From the NCBI GenBank assembly GCA_026929865.2, contig CM049395.1, forward strand, positions 31,175,501-31,239,500: a DNA stretch of 64,000 nt, read 5' to 3'. Positions 23,701 through 32,063 of the stretch are shown here, in pieces. The translations under genes were made by a program, and so were the position numbers. The notes below the pieces were generated by a model. The model worked only from the letters and a program-made list of their open reading frames with translations. It ran no database searches and was not told the DNA's origin. Origin of the DNA: Hyperoplus lanceolatus (taxonomy: Eukaryota; Chordata; Actinopteri; Uranoscopiformes; Ammodytidae). Each line of letters starts with the position of its first letter. Position 1 is the first letter of the stretch.

Positions 23701-26700
23701 CATGGGCCTCATCAGGGGGGACTTCATCATGCCGCCCAGCAGAGGGGCCAAATCAGCCAGGTACTGCCTCCACACCGCCGGTCAAACTCTCACTTTCTCC
23801 TACAGTCCTGTCAATAACTTCTCTCTCTGCTTTATCTATCTGCACTACTCGCATGCCGATTCCTGTGTCACTCCTTCAGCTTCTATGACTTTTTCTAACA
23901 CCCTCATTTCTCAGTGATTCACTGATCCCTCCGTGTCTTACGTTCAAGTTGCTCACAGGCATCAATCTGTGGTCACTAAGCAACCCCTCGTTAAAGGTAG
24001 ACTCAAAGATTCTGGAGAACGCTTTTGTCAGAAATGAGTCGCTAGCTGGCCGTACTGTGTGTGCGCAGGATATTTTTATAATTGTTTTGTGTTAAACAAA
24101 GCCTAGGCCCTGTAAACTGGAATGTAAATAAAGGGGGCCCACCGTAGCTATCAGGATGCCGTTTACAAAACCTAGGCTGTGTATTAACACAGATTTTTCA
24201 GCACACACACAGTACGGACAGGTAGCAAATAAATATATTTTGACAACAAGTATGCTCCAGAATCGCTGACTCCACCTACCACCTTTTGAATGGGGTGCTT
24301 TCGATATTGAGAGTATCCCCAGATCAGTGCCTGTGCAACGCAACCTGACTGGCTCTGTTGGTCCCCTCTGTGTGTGTGCAGTCCCAGGAGGGGAGGCGGG
24401 CATCAACAGAGGGGTCACAGGGGTCATAGGGCGGGGTCAGTGCTGGCTATGGATAGAAGCTACGGCAGCGCGGGGTCCCCGGCCTTCGTCCCCCTTTCCC
24501 CCAGAGGAAGGGCTAGAAGGGGCCGACCCCCGTCCCGCTCCTCCCTGTCCAGGTGAGTCCTCATTGAGACTCGCCCTGCGTTCAAAGAAAGCAGCGATAA
24601 CAGGCAAACAGATTGAAGACACACTACCTACATGATCTCTGATAACACTTTAACTTTTCTTCTTTTCACTAACACACTTATAACATTTTTTTTCACTCAG
24701 GGCTGCATATGATATAATTTTTTAAGGTGTTTAAAGGTGCAATGCAGTCGTGCTGCTGTGGTAGAACATTTCAGTTTTACATAGAGCGCAGAACACCATT
24801 TTATTTGGTCTCTGTTTTTAAAAAATCCCACATTTGAGAAGATGTAGTCTCAAATTGGACACAGTTTTATCAGTTGGAGTTTACTTTTTCGCAGAGAGTT
24901 GGAGTTGCAATCATTAGGGACCAATGTAACCAGTCTGTAGTAATGACAATTTATAAAATCTCAATCAATAATGAAGTAAAGTCAGGAAATGATGACCCAT
25001 TCGGGTTATGATATATTATCTGGGTTCCAATCAGTATCACTGATATGTTTATCTGTGAGACAAAAAAGAAAAGAGAAAGTGACCGGGCAGAAGTAATTAG
25101 GAACTCCTTTTCAAAAATCAACATCTACTGTTGCCAGAACCAACTCTCTGTCTCTCTCTCTGTTAAAGGGGAGGTGGTGTTGGCTCATTCCAGAGGCTGG
25201 GCGGACACGGCCAGCCGCTGTCCTCCTCAGAGGATGAGCAGCACTACAGTAACATGCTGCCTCCACGCCTGCCTGTCAGCCCCTCAGACACAGAGCTGCC
25301 CAGCCACTCTGACTCCCTGCGGTCCTCCATGGAAGAGGCCAGTTCAGGTGGCAGCAGCTTCGTGGGCCTGCGTGTGGTGGCCAAGTGGTCGTCCAACGGA
25401 TACTTCTACTCAGGCCGCATCATCAGAGACATCGGGGAGTCGCGGTTCAGGCTGCGTTTTGACGACGGCTACGAGTGTGAGGTGGCCGGGAAGGACATCC
25501 TGCTGTGTGATCCCATTCCGCTGGACACGGAGGTCACTGCTCTGCTGGAGGATGAGTACTTCAGCATAGGTGAGGGACAATGTAAGATGCAGGTTCTGGG
25601 CTCAATGATAAACAAAGATAGTGTTAGCCTGATGCTTGTGATAACTAATATTCTGCTCTAATTTATTTCAATAGGACAAGTTTTGTTTTGTTAGTACAAA
25701 CAAAAAATAAATATATTGTTTGAAGCTGAACACTGAAAACCAAGGTACTCTTATAGAAGAAAAAGTGAAAATGCCTTTATCGAAATGCCTTATTCATAGC
25801 ACAAAAAAAAAACGTTCCAATGCTTTTCTGTACACAGGCCTTTTTCAGGATGACTATCCAGAAGGGAGATACAAACAGGAAATAGAAAGAACAAATACAA
25901 GAAAGTGACATCATACTCAAAATCATAGTAAATAAAAATGCATGCAATAAAGTTACTATATATGAAAGAGAAAACAGTCCAAAGTACAATTTTTTTTTTT
26001 TTAATATATTTAAAAAATATCTATGAAAATGAAAGAGTAGAAAAATGTCTTGTGGATTCTCCAACCTAGAGTTCTGATAATATTCTCTCTGTTGTGCGTG
26101 TGTCCCTGTGCAGGTGTTGTGAAGGGCCATAAGACGGAGGGGCAGCAGCTCTTCTACAGTGTGGAGAAGGACGGCCAGACGCAGTGGTACAACAGGACAG
26201 CCATCATCCTGTCTCTGGAGCAGGGCAACAAGCTGAGGGAGCAGCACAGCCTGGGGCCGTACGAGCCCTCCACTCCCATGACCAAGGCCTCAGACATCAG
26301 CCTCGGTAAGACTGCCACAGATATACACAGAGGATGTTTAGTGGATAATCACGAAGAATTATACATCTGGATTATTATGATTAATTTAAATTAATAATTT
26401 AAATTAAAGGAGAAGTAAGTGATATGGTCCTTTTAGCTAACTTCCATTCAGTGACTGCAGTTAGCAGTCCCCTCACTCGTCCCTACATCACCACCACATG
26501 AACGTGCAGTCGTCATCGTCAGAAAGTGCCGCGATGGAGAGCAGTGAGTCATTGTTCAAACACAGGCACAGAGACCCGCCTCTTTATAGCGGCTCTATCT
26601 AGGGCTGCACGATATTGCCCAAAATGATTAGCACGATTATTTTGGTCAATATTGATATCATGATATTTTACCACGATTATTCAGTAATTGTAGTGAGTAA

Positions 26701-29700
26701 AATATTTTTATTGGATTGTCACGTAAACATAACAGCGCTTTCATATCCATGTGATCGGCTATGCAATATTACTGATAATGTACATATATTTGCATAAATA
26801 TAATAATTATTTACCTTAAGTCAATGCATTTCCACAAAGAAAATATAAATCAAAATATTGCACCAAAACTTTACTCAAAATCAAATCAACAGAGCACTGC
26901 TTTAACTTTTCCTTGTGCTACATTTCTGTTGAATAACACATCTTTGTTTCCTCACCTGACCTCATTGCATCTCCTAAAAGCAAAATATAAAATATTTTAC
27001 TCCATTCATTGTACCTGCATGATGGATGTGTATAAAACTTGATTTTGAACTAAATAAAATTGTGCCCACAATGTATAACTAAAATAAGTATATTATGAGC
27101 TGCGCCCTGTCAAAATAAATCACAACCTATATGGCTCTACTATGTCGGAATTTAATTTGAAAGGACGGAGACGGGAAGTGGCAGGTAACACTCAGCAACA
27201 CGTTAGTTAAATGTTGCTGCCTCTCATGCCTTTACTCCCAACGCGAGGTTTCATCTTCGCTTCAGGTCGTGTGTACGCTGAGGCACTGACTGTATGGAGT
27301 TATTAGCAACCCTGGGAGCTTGTCTAATAACTGGAATAGTCATTGCAAACCCACTAGGTTCTTATGTAATGAAAACGTAGTTCAATACGCCAGTAAATAG
27401 GAACGACCAAGGATACGAACTAGCAACGGTGGAATAGTCTACCTGCTCTCCTGATACATGCAAAGACGTGTTGAAAAAGTATTCCATTGTTTTCTGAACG
27501 AGTAGCCCTGTTTGTGGACGTCTATCCATCAAAACTATGACGTAGGTCCTTAGGTGACCCGTTCGCTATACATTATACTCTTGACAGCGGTCTGTCTGGC
27601 TGGATAACAGACCTGGCAAAGTGTCATGTAATAATGGGTTATAAATCCGGCCCCACACAAAAAAAGAGACTAACAAGGGGATGTATGTGATTTCACAAGC
27701 GCAGATGTCTGCTCTCGCTCGCGCGATAAGCAGCAACAGCAGCTTGCTTCTTCGCGCGGATCTTGGAGTGCTTTCTATCTATGCGGGCAGAAAATTGTTC
27801 ACACTTTGGGGGCGGAGCCACTGGACTTACATTGACAGCTCTCGGGGAGCCTGGGGTTGCCAGGTTGGAGCATGAACAGGCACATGATCAGCGAGTGGTT
27901 TGGGGAGTGATTGATTTGCTTCGCAGCTGAGCACACATTTAAAATATCGCACATTCATGTACACGTCATCGTGGGAAGCCAATATCGTCATCGCGATGAA
28001 AATTCGATATATTGTGCAGCCCTAGCTCTATCTCCTGATTGGATAAAAACGAGTGGGATACTCGAAATTTGTATCTGGCAATTACTGCAAAGCTGAATGT
28101 CTGGGAGACTTGTGATATGGACTGCTGCGCGTACTGTTTAAGTGATCGCTGTATGAATATAGAGTGATTTAACACGTATATTCACAAACAATATCACTTC
28201 CTTCTCCTTTAATATTCTCCCTAGATAACCTGGTGGAGGGCAAGAGGAAGCGCAGAGAGGCTCCCAGTGGTCCCAACACTCCCAACCGCAGCTCGTCCGG
28301 CAGCCCCCGAACCCCCGGCCCGTCTGGCAAGAGGAAGATGATGTCATCAGAGGATGACCGCTCGCCAGCCAAGAGAGGACGAAGGGGCCGCGGCGCAAGA
28401 GCCGGTATGGAGAACCACTCGCCAAAACCATGACCATACCTCTAAACAGAAGAATGGGGGAGTGGTGCTTATAATTCAGGATATTATTGTTTGCTATGAT
28501 TATTTCCCATGTTTTTTAAAATAAGGTTATTTTTTTTAAAACCAGTTTTTACTACCATAAATTGATGTTTTGATTTTGTTATACATCAAGCTAGTTTTAG
28601 ATTTTAAACATAATTTATTAATTTCTAGTGAATGGAATTTTAAGGTTTTTAATTTGTCATCAGTGTCTGTCAGTATGCAATAGCACTTTTAAATGGTTTT
28701 AGAACATGCTGTTATAACCTGTTTACATTGTACGTCATGCTACTTGGAGCATGTGAGGATTTTAAATCTTGTTTTCTGTCCTTATTTATTCACAAGCATA
28801 ATACAACTGACCTGAAGAAATTATCATTGTAAACTGTCAGTTGTTCTTTTGTGTGATATTAGTAGTCAGTAATGGTGTGTTTTTTTGTACTGAACACAAC
28901 TAAAAGACTTTTTAACCGCCCTATGGTGTCCATCCTCTGCCTCTGAGGGCTGGCTGCTGCTGAGGCTGACTGGGTAATTAATGACATGCACCAGTTTTAC
29001 TATGGTGTTGGTCCACCGGTGGAGGGAAGATAAAATGTGGGTTTCTGTAAAGTCACAGGTGTTTTTGCATTGAGAATCCTTTTAATACATCCATTTGATG
29101 CTTAAAATGTGGTTTAGCCAACTTACAGAAAACACATCGTCTCAATTACCTCTAGTTCTATGTAGCCATGCAGATCGTGTTGGTAATATTTGTCCTGGAT
29201 CAAACGAAGAACACACAGACAGCAGCTTTATTAAGAACCATTTCAGAAATTTCAGCAATGATGTCTTTACATTAGGAGGTAAAACAATCTGCAGGGCCAC
29301 ATATCACTAGAGTTAAGATTGAAGATAGTTTTGTCATTTGGTTGAACAGCTCTTTTAAAGCTCCCAAATTTAATTTTATCCGATGCCTGTGCTTACTGTC
29401 TTTTCTTTAACACGTGTGTATTTCTGTCTCCAGCTCAGCGTGTTGGTGTGTATAACACATCTGGCAGTGGCACAGATCTCCCCGGTCAGTCATGTGATGT
29501 GGCAGAGACTCATGGCCCGCTGCCCCAGAATGCATCACTCTTCATGGGCTTTGCCTTCATGCTAACGGCCTCTTCTGAGATCGACCGGCTGACCAACAGG
29601 CACAGCAGCGACGACGAAGAGGGTGAGGCAGGCGTTGACAAAATAATGATTACTATGCACACCAACTGCAGCATGCTGAATCACTCTCTTTAATGGTTGT

Positions 29701-31195
29701 CAATAATTGTTTTGGTTCTCAGATTACGTGCAGACAGGTCCTTATAACAAAACATACACAGAGTCCCAGCTGCAGGCCGGTGGAGGCTTTATCCTGCCGG
29801 ACTTCAATGAAGAACAGGTTTGTTTTCTGTAAACACTATAATTATCTAAATTACTGACACTAGTATTTTATAATGCAGAATTATTCAGGTTCATTTCAAC
29901 TTTTCTACATGTTCTGAAACATTTGCAACAATGATTTGCTCTGCTGCCAATCTGCAGTGATTCTCTCAAATAAACAGTTATCAGATATTGTTAAATTTTT
30001 CCAAGAATACGTTATATTTATATAGCGCTTGTCTGAGCACTCCAAGTCAAGCTTCAGTATATCAATAATGCACGTTTATGCTTGGCATTCTTATCCATGT
30101 GTTTTTCTGTGCTTGGTTCCCTCCTCAGTGTAAGGCGGCGTACCAGAGCCTTCTCATTGCAGACCAGCACTGTCGTACCAGGAAGTACTTGCTGTGTTTG
30201 GCCAGCGGTGTGCCGTGTGTGTCGCACATCTGGGTGCGAGACTGTTGCAAAGACAACAAGCTGCTCAACTACAGGAACTACCTGCTGCCTGCTGGAGTAG
30301 GGCCAGATGAGGCCATAGTAGAGTGGTAGGATGAAGCTTCATGTCATCATCATCTAGATCAAAATCTTTGCTGTCTGTCACAAAGTAAAAATTATTATTG
30401 AACGACTGCTTTTGTGAAGCAGAACCCTGGCCGTAGATTGCATTTTTGATGCCGCAAAGAGTATGAAATTGTGTAATAAAAAAAATATGCTACCTGTCTG
30501 TACTGTGTGCACTGAAAAGGAATGTTGCTTGCTATGGATGGTGCCCTTTGTCTAAGCTCTGTATGAATACAAGGTTTTTTTTCAGACTTACACAGTATGG
30601 ACAGGTAGCAGACCGTGAGGACATAATCACTGATTCTGACAAGCTCTCTCCAGAATTGCTGACTCCACTTTTTTAAGGCTGTTTTGTTTTGATTTTAGCT
30701 GTATATGATCAGTTAAGACAACAGGACTTTTTTAAACATCAGTTTTTTCATTTCATTTTAGGCATCCACGATGCAGCCCCTTCAAGGCTCTGCGGGTCCT
30801 TCTGGTATTTGAGCAGCCAGTGGAGCTTTGGGCACAGCTGATCACCATGGGTGGAGGATCCTCAGTCCGACAGTATCAGGCAGACAAGGACAGCTCAGGT
30901 ACAGATCCGCACTACATGATGTCCAAATAATGTGCATTAATATCAATGTGTTTCACGCTGAAAATTTGTTTTTGACTGCTATTTTTTTCCGTCTACAGAC
31001 GTTCCTGCTGGCAAGTACGATGTTGTGGTGACAGACCATGCCTGTCCACCATTGGTAGAGAAAAATGTGACATCACAGGAAGTCCCGCTGGTGTCTCCCG
31101 AGTGGCTCATCCAGAGTGTCATCCGTGGGGAGTGCCTGGGTTTTCATAGCAAGCCTCAGTATCGCCACGACTACTCCTCCTCCTCCTCCTCATAA
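5409..31195 (+). CDS. tp53bp1: TP53-binding protein 1 (53BP1), 28 coding exons, 1756 aa
   Basis: Nuclear adaptor of DNA double-strand-break repair that reads H4K20me2 and ubiquitylated H2A and promotes end joining. Coding exons: 5409-5588, 7036-7123, 7589-7673, 7764-7831, 7951-8079, 14661-14709, 14826-14995, 15629-15755, 15865-15959, 16049-16233, 16990-18133, 18576-18698, 18818-19009, 19154-19220, 20038-20127, 21812-22088, 22697-22765, 22858-23010, 23540-23760, 24382-24552, 25169-25569, 26114-26305, 28225-28404, 29434-29622, 29723-29817, 30129-30325, 30762-30898, 30999-31195. All junctions are GT-AG and the 5271 nt stay in frame. Start chosen at MDPGGSDLESS, which matches the family N terminus (MDPTGSQ-type, then CLIVEDSQP). 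The protein is shorter than human 53BP1 (1972 aa), mostly in the disordered SQ/TQ region. Domains: N-terminal SQ/TQ region to about residue 900, oligomerisation region about 1047-1097, RG-rich motif about 1200-1227, tandem Tudor 1292-1425, UDR/NLS about 1426-1485, BRCT pair about 1520-1750. Confidence 0.97.
7951..8079 (+). CDS. tp53bp1: tp53bp1 coding exon 5
   Basis: Encodes QFGFLELSQSQDL, the counterpart of human GVLELSQSQDV, an SQ-rich target region for ATM-family kinases. Its downstream intron (8080-14660) is the longest in the gene because it carries the DIRS-like fossil. Confidence 0.95.
8181..8470. repeat. 56-bp perfect inverted repeat at the DIRS 3' end
   Basis: Bases 8181-8236 are the exact reverse complement of 8415-8470, separated by 178 bp. 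The following bases (about 8485-8516) then repeat the terminal sequence around CCGCCAGAGGCGG directly. This is the layout expected of a DIRS 3' terminal repeat plus internal complementary region. Confidence 0.85.
8779..9860 (-). mobile_element. DIRS fossil: tyrosine recombinase zone
   Basis: Broken coding remnants with the character of fish DIRS tyrosine recombinases. Recognisable words include STLRVYVAAISAAQARV near the core-binding part and FLSKRLSPHYVNQSIELAAFN further on. Part of the element at 8181-14353; not functional. Confidence 0.8.
9906..11405 (-). mobile_element. DIRS fossil: reverse transcriptase/RNase H zone
   Basis: Broken remnants matching the polymerase and RNase H region of fish DIRS elements. 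The stretch ending in YLFASEEMTYCPP is characteristic of the RNase H end in this family, and the QPDWVVSIALKDATF region resembles the polymerase core. Not functional. Confidence 0.75.
12370..13960. repeat. Tandem repeats in the DIRS leader
   Basis: A diverged tandem array. One unit begins GCAACCGGGCTTCAGGCGAG and recurs near 12506, 12793, 12991 and 13186. A second begins ATCGAGCTTTAGGCGAGAGC and recurs near 12629, 12716, 13107 and 13298. A stretch of about 96 bp is duplicated head to tail at about 12568-12760. Larger blocks repeat with a period close to 400 bp. Units near 13400-13900 are more diverged. Both flanks are DIRS sequence. Confidence 0.8.
14354..14660. repeat. Homopolymer-rich low-complexity block, possible assembly artefact
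   Basis: Long mixed A runs, C runs, G runs and T runs follow each other without normal intron texture, directly at the outer edge of the DIRS terminal repeat and ending in the polypyrimidine tract of exon 6. This looks like poorly resolved or error-rich assembly at a repeat edge, though a genuine simple-repeat region cannot be excluded. Confidence 0.6.
14661..14709 (+). CDS. tp53bp1: tp53bp1 coding exon 6 (49 nt)
   Basis: Short exon reading EQKISPRTSQSQDKAV in the gene frame, joined to exon 5 in phase 1 and to exon 7 in phase 2. The acceptor choice (ACAAG at 14656-14660) is set by frame; an AGCAG three bases on is an alternative that would drop a few bases and break the frame. Confidence is lower than for its neighbours because the adjoining sequence is low quality. 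Confidence 0.75.
14826..14995 (+). CDS. tp53bp1: tp53bp1 coding exon 7
   Basis: Encodes ILSSQEDMFDGDKT, matching human VLSTQEDLFDQSNKT, a strongly conserved SQ/TQ site of the N-terminal half. Confidence 0.95.
15538..15568. repeat. 31-nt perfect palindrome
   Basis: Two 15-nt arms (15538-15552 and 15554-15568) are exact reverse complements around a single T, with CCAGCCAGG inside the arm. It lies in intron 7 of tp53bp1, 60 bp before exon 8. I recognise no known element around it. Confidence 0.9.
15629..15959 (+). CDS. tp53bp1: tp53bp1 coding exons 8-9
   Basis: Exon 8 (15629-15755) encodes TLRLLHLSGQGTLVHESLS, matching human TLHLLQLSGQRSLVQDSLS. Exon 9 (15865-15959) encodes DYVAPTPDNFPHTPIIIPSS, matching human DLVAPSPDAFRSTPFIVPSS. 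These T/S-P sites belong to the phosphorylation-dependent protein-binding part of 53BP1. Confidence 0.95.
16990..18133 (+). CDS. tp53bp1: tp53bp1 large exon 11, SQ/TQ cluster
   Basis: A single 1144-nt exon coding about 381 residues (393-773), low in hydrophobics and very rich in Ser, Gln, Glu and Thr. It contains more than a dozen SQ dipeptides, for example LSQSQLLSQEPMEESQDSV, the kind of sites phosphorylated by ATM that recruit RIF1 and PTIP in mammals. The acceptor is at 16989; the ATG at 16930 lies in the intron and is not a start. The region is the least conserved part of the protein, as usual for the family. Confidence 0.95.
18200..18297. mobile_element. Possible hAT terminus fragment
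   Basis: The segment ends in GGTTAGGAACCACTGGTC, which reads inward as CAGTGGTTCCTAACC, a typical hAT-type end. The other end is not clear. It lies in intron 11 of tp53bp1. Confidence 0.35.
18576..18698 (+). CDS. tp53bp1: tp53bp1 coding exon 12
   Basis: Encodes ISFHFTLPKEGELIGPVVGA and then TPPLIDQLKQ...RHSTPI. Human 53BP1 has TPFHFTLPKEGDIIPPLTGA and TPPLIGHLK...RHSTPI. This makes the gene identity certain. Confidence 0.97.
19715..19770. repeat. LINE/SINE 3'-tail-like fragment
   Basis: Contains AATCACTTTATTCGTCCCG and GAGGGGCAATTT. Such stretches are the common 3' tails of fish retroposons. A related tail lies at about 7165-7205 (ACAACTTTATTCATCCTGAA). The family is not resolved. Confidence 0.4.
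20312..20355. repeat. (TG)n/(GCGT)n microsatellite
   Basis: Compound TG and GCGT repeat in intron 15 of tp53bp1. Confidence 0.9.
20721..20758. repeat. (TG)n(AG)n microsatellite with ACCT run
   Basis: TG dinucleotides then AG dinucleotides, followed directly by four ACCT-type units, in intron 15 of tp53bp1. Confidence 0.9.
21335..21742. mobile_element. Inverted-repeat MITE, Harbinger-like
   Basis: A 408-bp element with terminal inverted repeats of about 23 bp beginning GGTTGCGTTCCGGATCGCAT on the left and GGTTGCGTTCCGAATCGCAT read inward from the right, flanked by TAT on both sides, as would fit a 3-bp target duplication. It has no coding capacity and lies in intron 15 of tp53bp1. The superfamily is inferred only from the short flanking repeat. 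Confidence 0.7.
22858..23010 (+). CDS. tp53bp1: tp53bp1 exon 18, oligomerisation region
   Basis: Encodes RTVQEVRTTVTRIITDVYYE and then DGKEVERKVSE. The human counterpart is RTIREVRTLVTRVITDVYYV and then DGTEVERKVTE, the segment required for 53BP1 self-association and focus formation. Near residue-for-residue conservation over about 30 positions. Confidence 0.97.
23992..24280. mobile_element. Hairpin MITE, family A copy 2
   Basis: Matches family A copy 1 along its length. The terminal repeats read TTAAAGGTAGACTCAAAGAT on the left and GGTAGGTGGAGTCAGCGATT inward from the right. The internal stem GCCTAGG.CCCTGTAAAC / GTTTACAAAACCTAGGC is partly degraded. It lies in intron 19 of tp53bp1, about 100 bp before exon 20. 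Confidence 0.75.
24382..24552 (+). CDS. tp53bp1: tp53bp1 exon 20, RG-rich motif
   Basis: Encodes a Gly/Arg/His-rich run ending SPRGRARRGRPPSRSSLSR. Human 53BP1 has TPRGRGRRGRPPSRTTG here, the arginine-methylated GAR motif. One Gly of the human RGRGRRGR is Ala in this protein. Confidence 0.95.
25169..26305 (+). CDS. tp53bp1: tp53bp1 exons 21-22, tandem Tudor domain
   Basis: Exons 25169-25569 and 26114-26305. They encode FVGLRVVAKWSSNGYFYSGR (residue 1292 on) and the second Tudor fold beginning GVVKGHKTEGQQLFYSVEKD. The methyl-lysine cage residues of human 53BP1 (W1495, Y1502, F1519, D1521, Y1523) are all present here as W1301, Y1308, F1325, D1327 and Y1329, so H4K20me2 binding should be intact. 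Confidence 0.97.
26404..28212. mobile_element. Older inverted-repeat MITE, split by a hAT insertion
   Basis: Terminal repeats of 22 bp with one mismatch: TTAAAGGAGAAGTAAGTGAT at the left and TTAAAGGAGAAGGAAGTGAT inward from the right. Without the nested element (26600-28024 plus one copy of its target duplication) it would be about 376 bp. It lies in intron 22 of tp53bp1 and ends 12 bp before exon 23, so its right terminal repeat forms the pyrimidine tract of that exon's acceptor. Confidence 0.85.
26600..28024. mobile_element. Non-autonomous hAT element, 1425 bp
   Basis: The ends are inverted repeats, TAGGGCTGCACGATATTG and TAGGGCTGCACAATATATCG (read inward). The target duplication is a perfect 8-bp GCTCTATC at 26592-26599 and 28025-28032, the size used by hAT transposases. 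The interior is AT-rich and has no transposase, so it depends on an autonomous relative. It is nested in the older MITE at 26404-28212. Confidence 0.92.
28225..28404 (+). CDS. tp53bp1: tp53bp1 exon 23, UDR motif and NLS
   Basis: Encodes DNLVEGKRKRRE, then a Pro/Ser linker, then GKRKMMSSEDDRSPAKRGRR. The human counterpart GKRKLITSEEERSPAKRGRK holds the bipartite nuclear localisation signal and the ubiquitylation-dependent recruitment motif that reads H2AK15ub. The acidic-to-basic pattern is kept. Confidence 0.97.
29434..31195 (+). CDS. tp53bp1: tp53bp1 exons 24-28, tandem BRCT domains
   Basis: Exons 29434-29622, 29723-29817, 30129-30325, 30762-30898 and 30999-31195. BRCT1 runs from about NASLFMGFAFMLTASSEID through IADQHCRTRKYLLCLASGVP and VSHIWVRDCC. 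BRCT2 includes KYDVVVTDHACPP and PLVSPEWLIQSVIRGECLGF, with the conserved Trp. These bind p53 and gamma-H2AX phosphopeptide in mammals. The protein ends in YRHDY plus six serines from a TCC run, where human 53BP1 ends KHDYVSH. Confidence 0.97.
30399..30676. mobile_element. Hairpin MITE, family A copy 3 (diverged)
   Basis: Shares the inner words CTACCTGTCTGTACTGTGTG and CACAGTATGGACAGGTAGCA and the right end CCAGAATTGCTGACTCCAC with the other family A copies. The left terminal repeat is badly decayed. It fills most of intron 26 of tp53bp1. Confidence 0.6.
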
Positions 31196-31313
31196 TCTGA
31201 CTCCTCATAATCTGATTCCACATGTGCAAAAATGCCTTTCGACCATGTTAAATGTTCAGCTCTAGTTCAGTTGCATGCCTCTGCTGTATATAACCTGTCT
31301 GTTTTTATGGGAA

Positions 31314-31319
31314 AATAAA
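31314..31319 (+). terminator. tp53bp1 poly(A) signal
   Basis: AATAAA 119 bp after the stop codon at 31193-31195, the first canonical signal after the coding end. Confidence 0.75.
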
Positions 31320-31353
31320 TTGTGACCCTCCTTTCATTTTAATCAGTTTCAAA

Positions 31354-31359
31354 TTTATT
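31354..31359 (-). terminator. tubgcp4 poly(A) signal
   Basis: TTTATT on the + strand, that is AATAAA on the - strand, about 0.7 kb after the tubgcp4 stop. It faces the tp53bp1 signal at 31314-31319, so the two transcript ends should meet or overlap near 31335. Confidence 0.6.
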
Positions 31360-32063
31360 TTTTCTCACACAAGGTTTAAATATTTACAGTTTATACAAAG
31401 ACAATGAGCAGTTTTGACAGTAAAAAATAGGTTTGACCTATATTAAGTAATTATGGAAACATATAGCCAGACAACAGTTGTGAAGCTTGAAGGAATAGCT
31501 TGCTTCCTTCCTATTTGTAAGATGTACGGATCGATAAGATACCACTCGAGTCTATGCAAAATAAAAAGCTAGCATAGAGTCAGTTAGTGTAGCTTAGCAT
31601 AAAAACTGGGAATGGCTAACCTGGATGTTTATGTTAAGCCAAGGGTGTGGTATCGATCTCTATATCTTGTGTATTTTCCAAAATGTGGAACATTCTTTAA
31701 CTAAAACTAAATATACGCAGTCCTTAATCAGTCTGTTAACTTTAGCTCAAGTTGAATTTTATGAACCCACTTAAGCATGGTTGGGTTTATAAGGCATAAA
31801 GCTATATGTTGTTTAGGAAGCCTCACGTTCTTCCTTTGTTTGATTGTGACAAACCTACAGCTATATATGTTTTCGTAAAATGGCACATATCTGGAAAATC
31901 TCTGAATATTAAACAGAAACCTACAATAGCTGACCGAGGAAAATGATTGTTGAATTTGGGTTGAATAACACTTATAAGGTTATTTTAACAGGCATGCCGC
32001 ACAAAAAGTATTTTGTGTGAGAGTTCAGTGTAGATGGATATCTTCAAATCCATTGTGTTCTTC

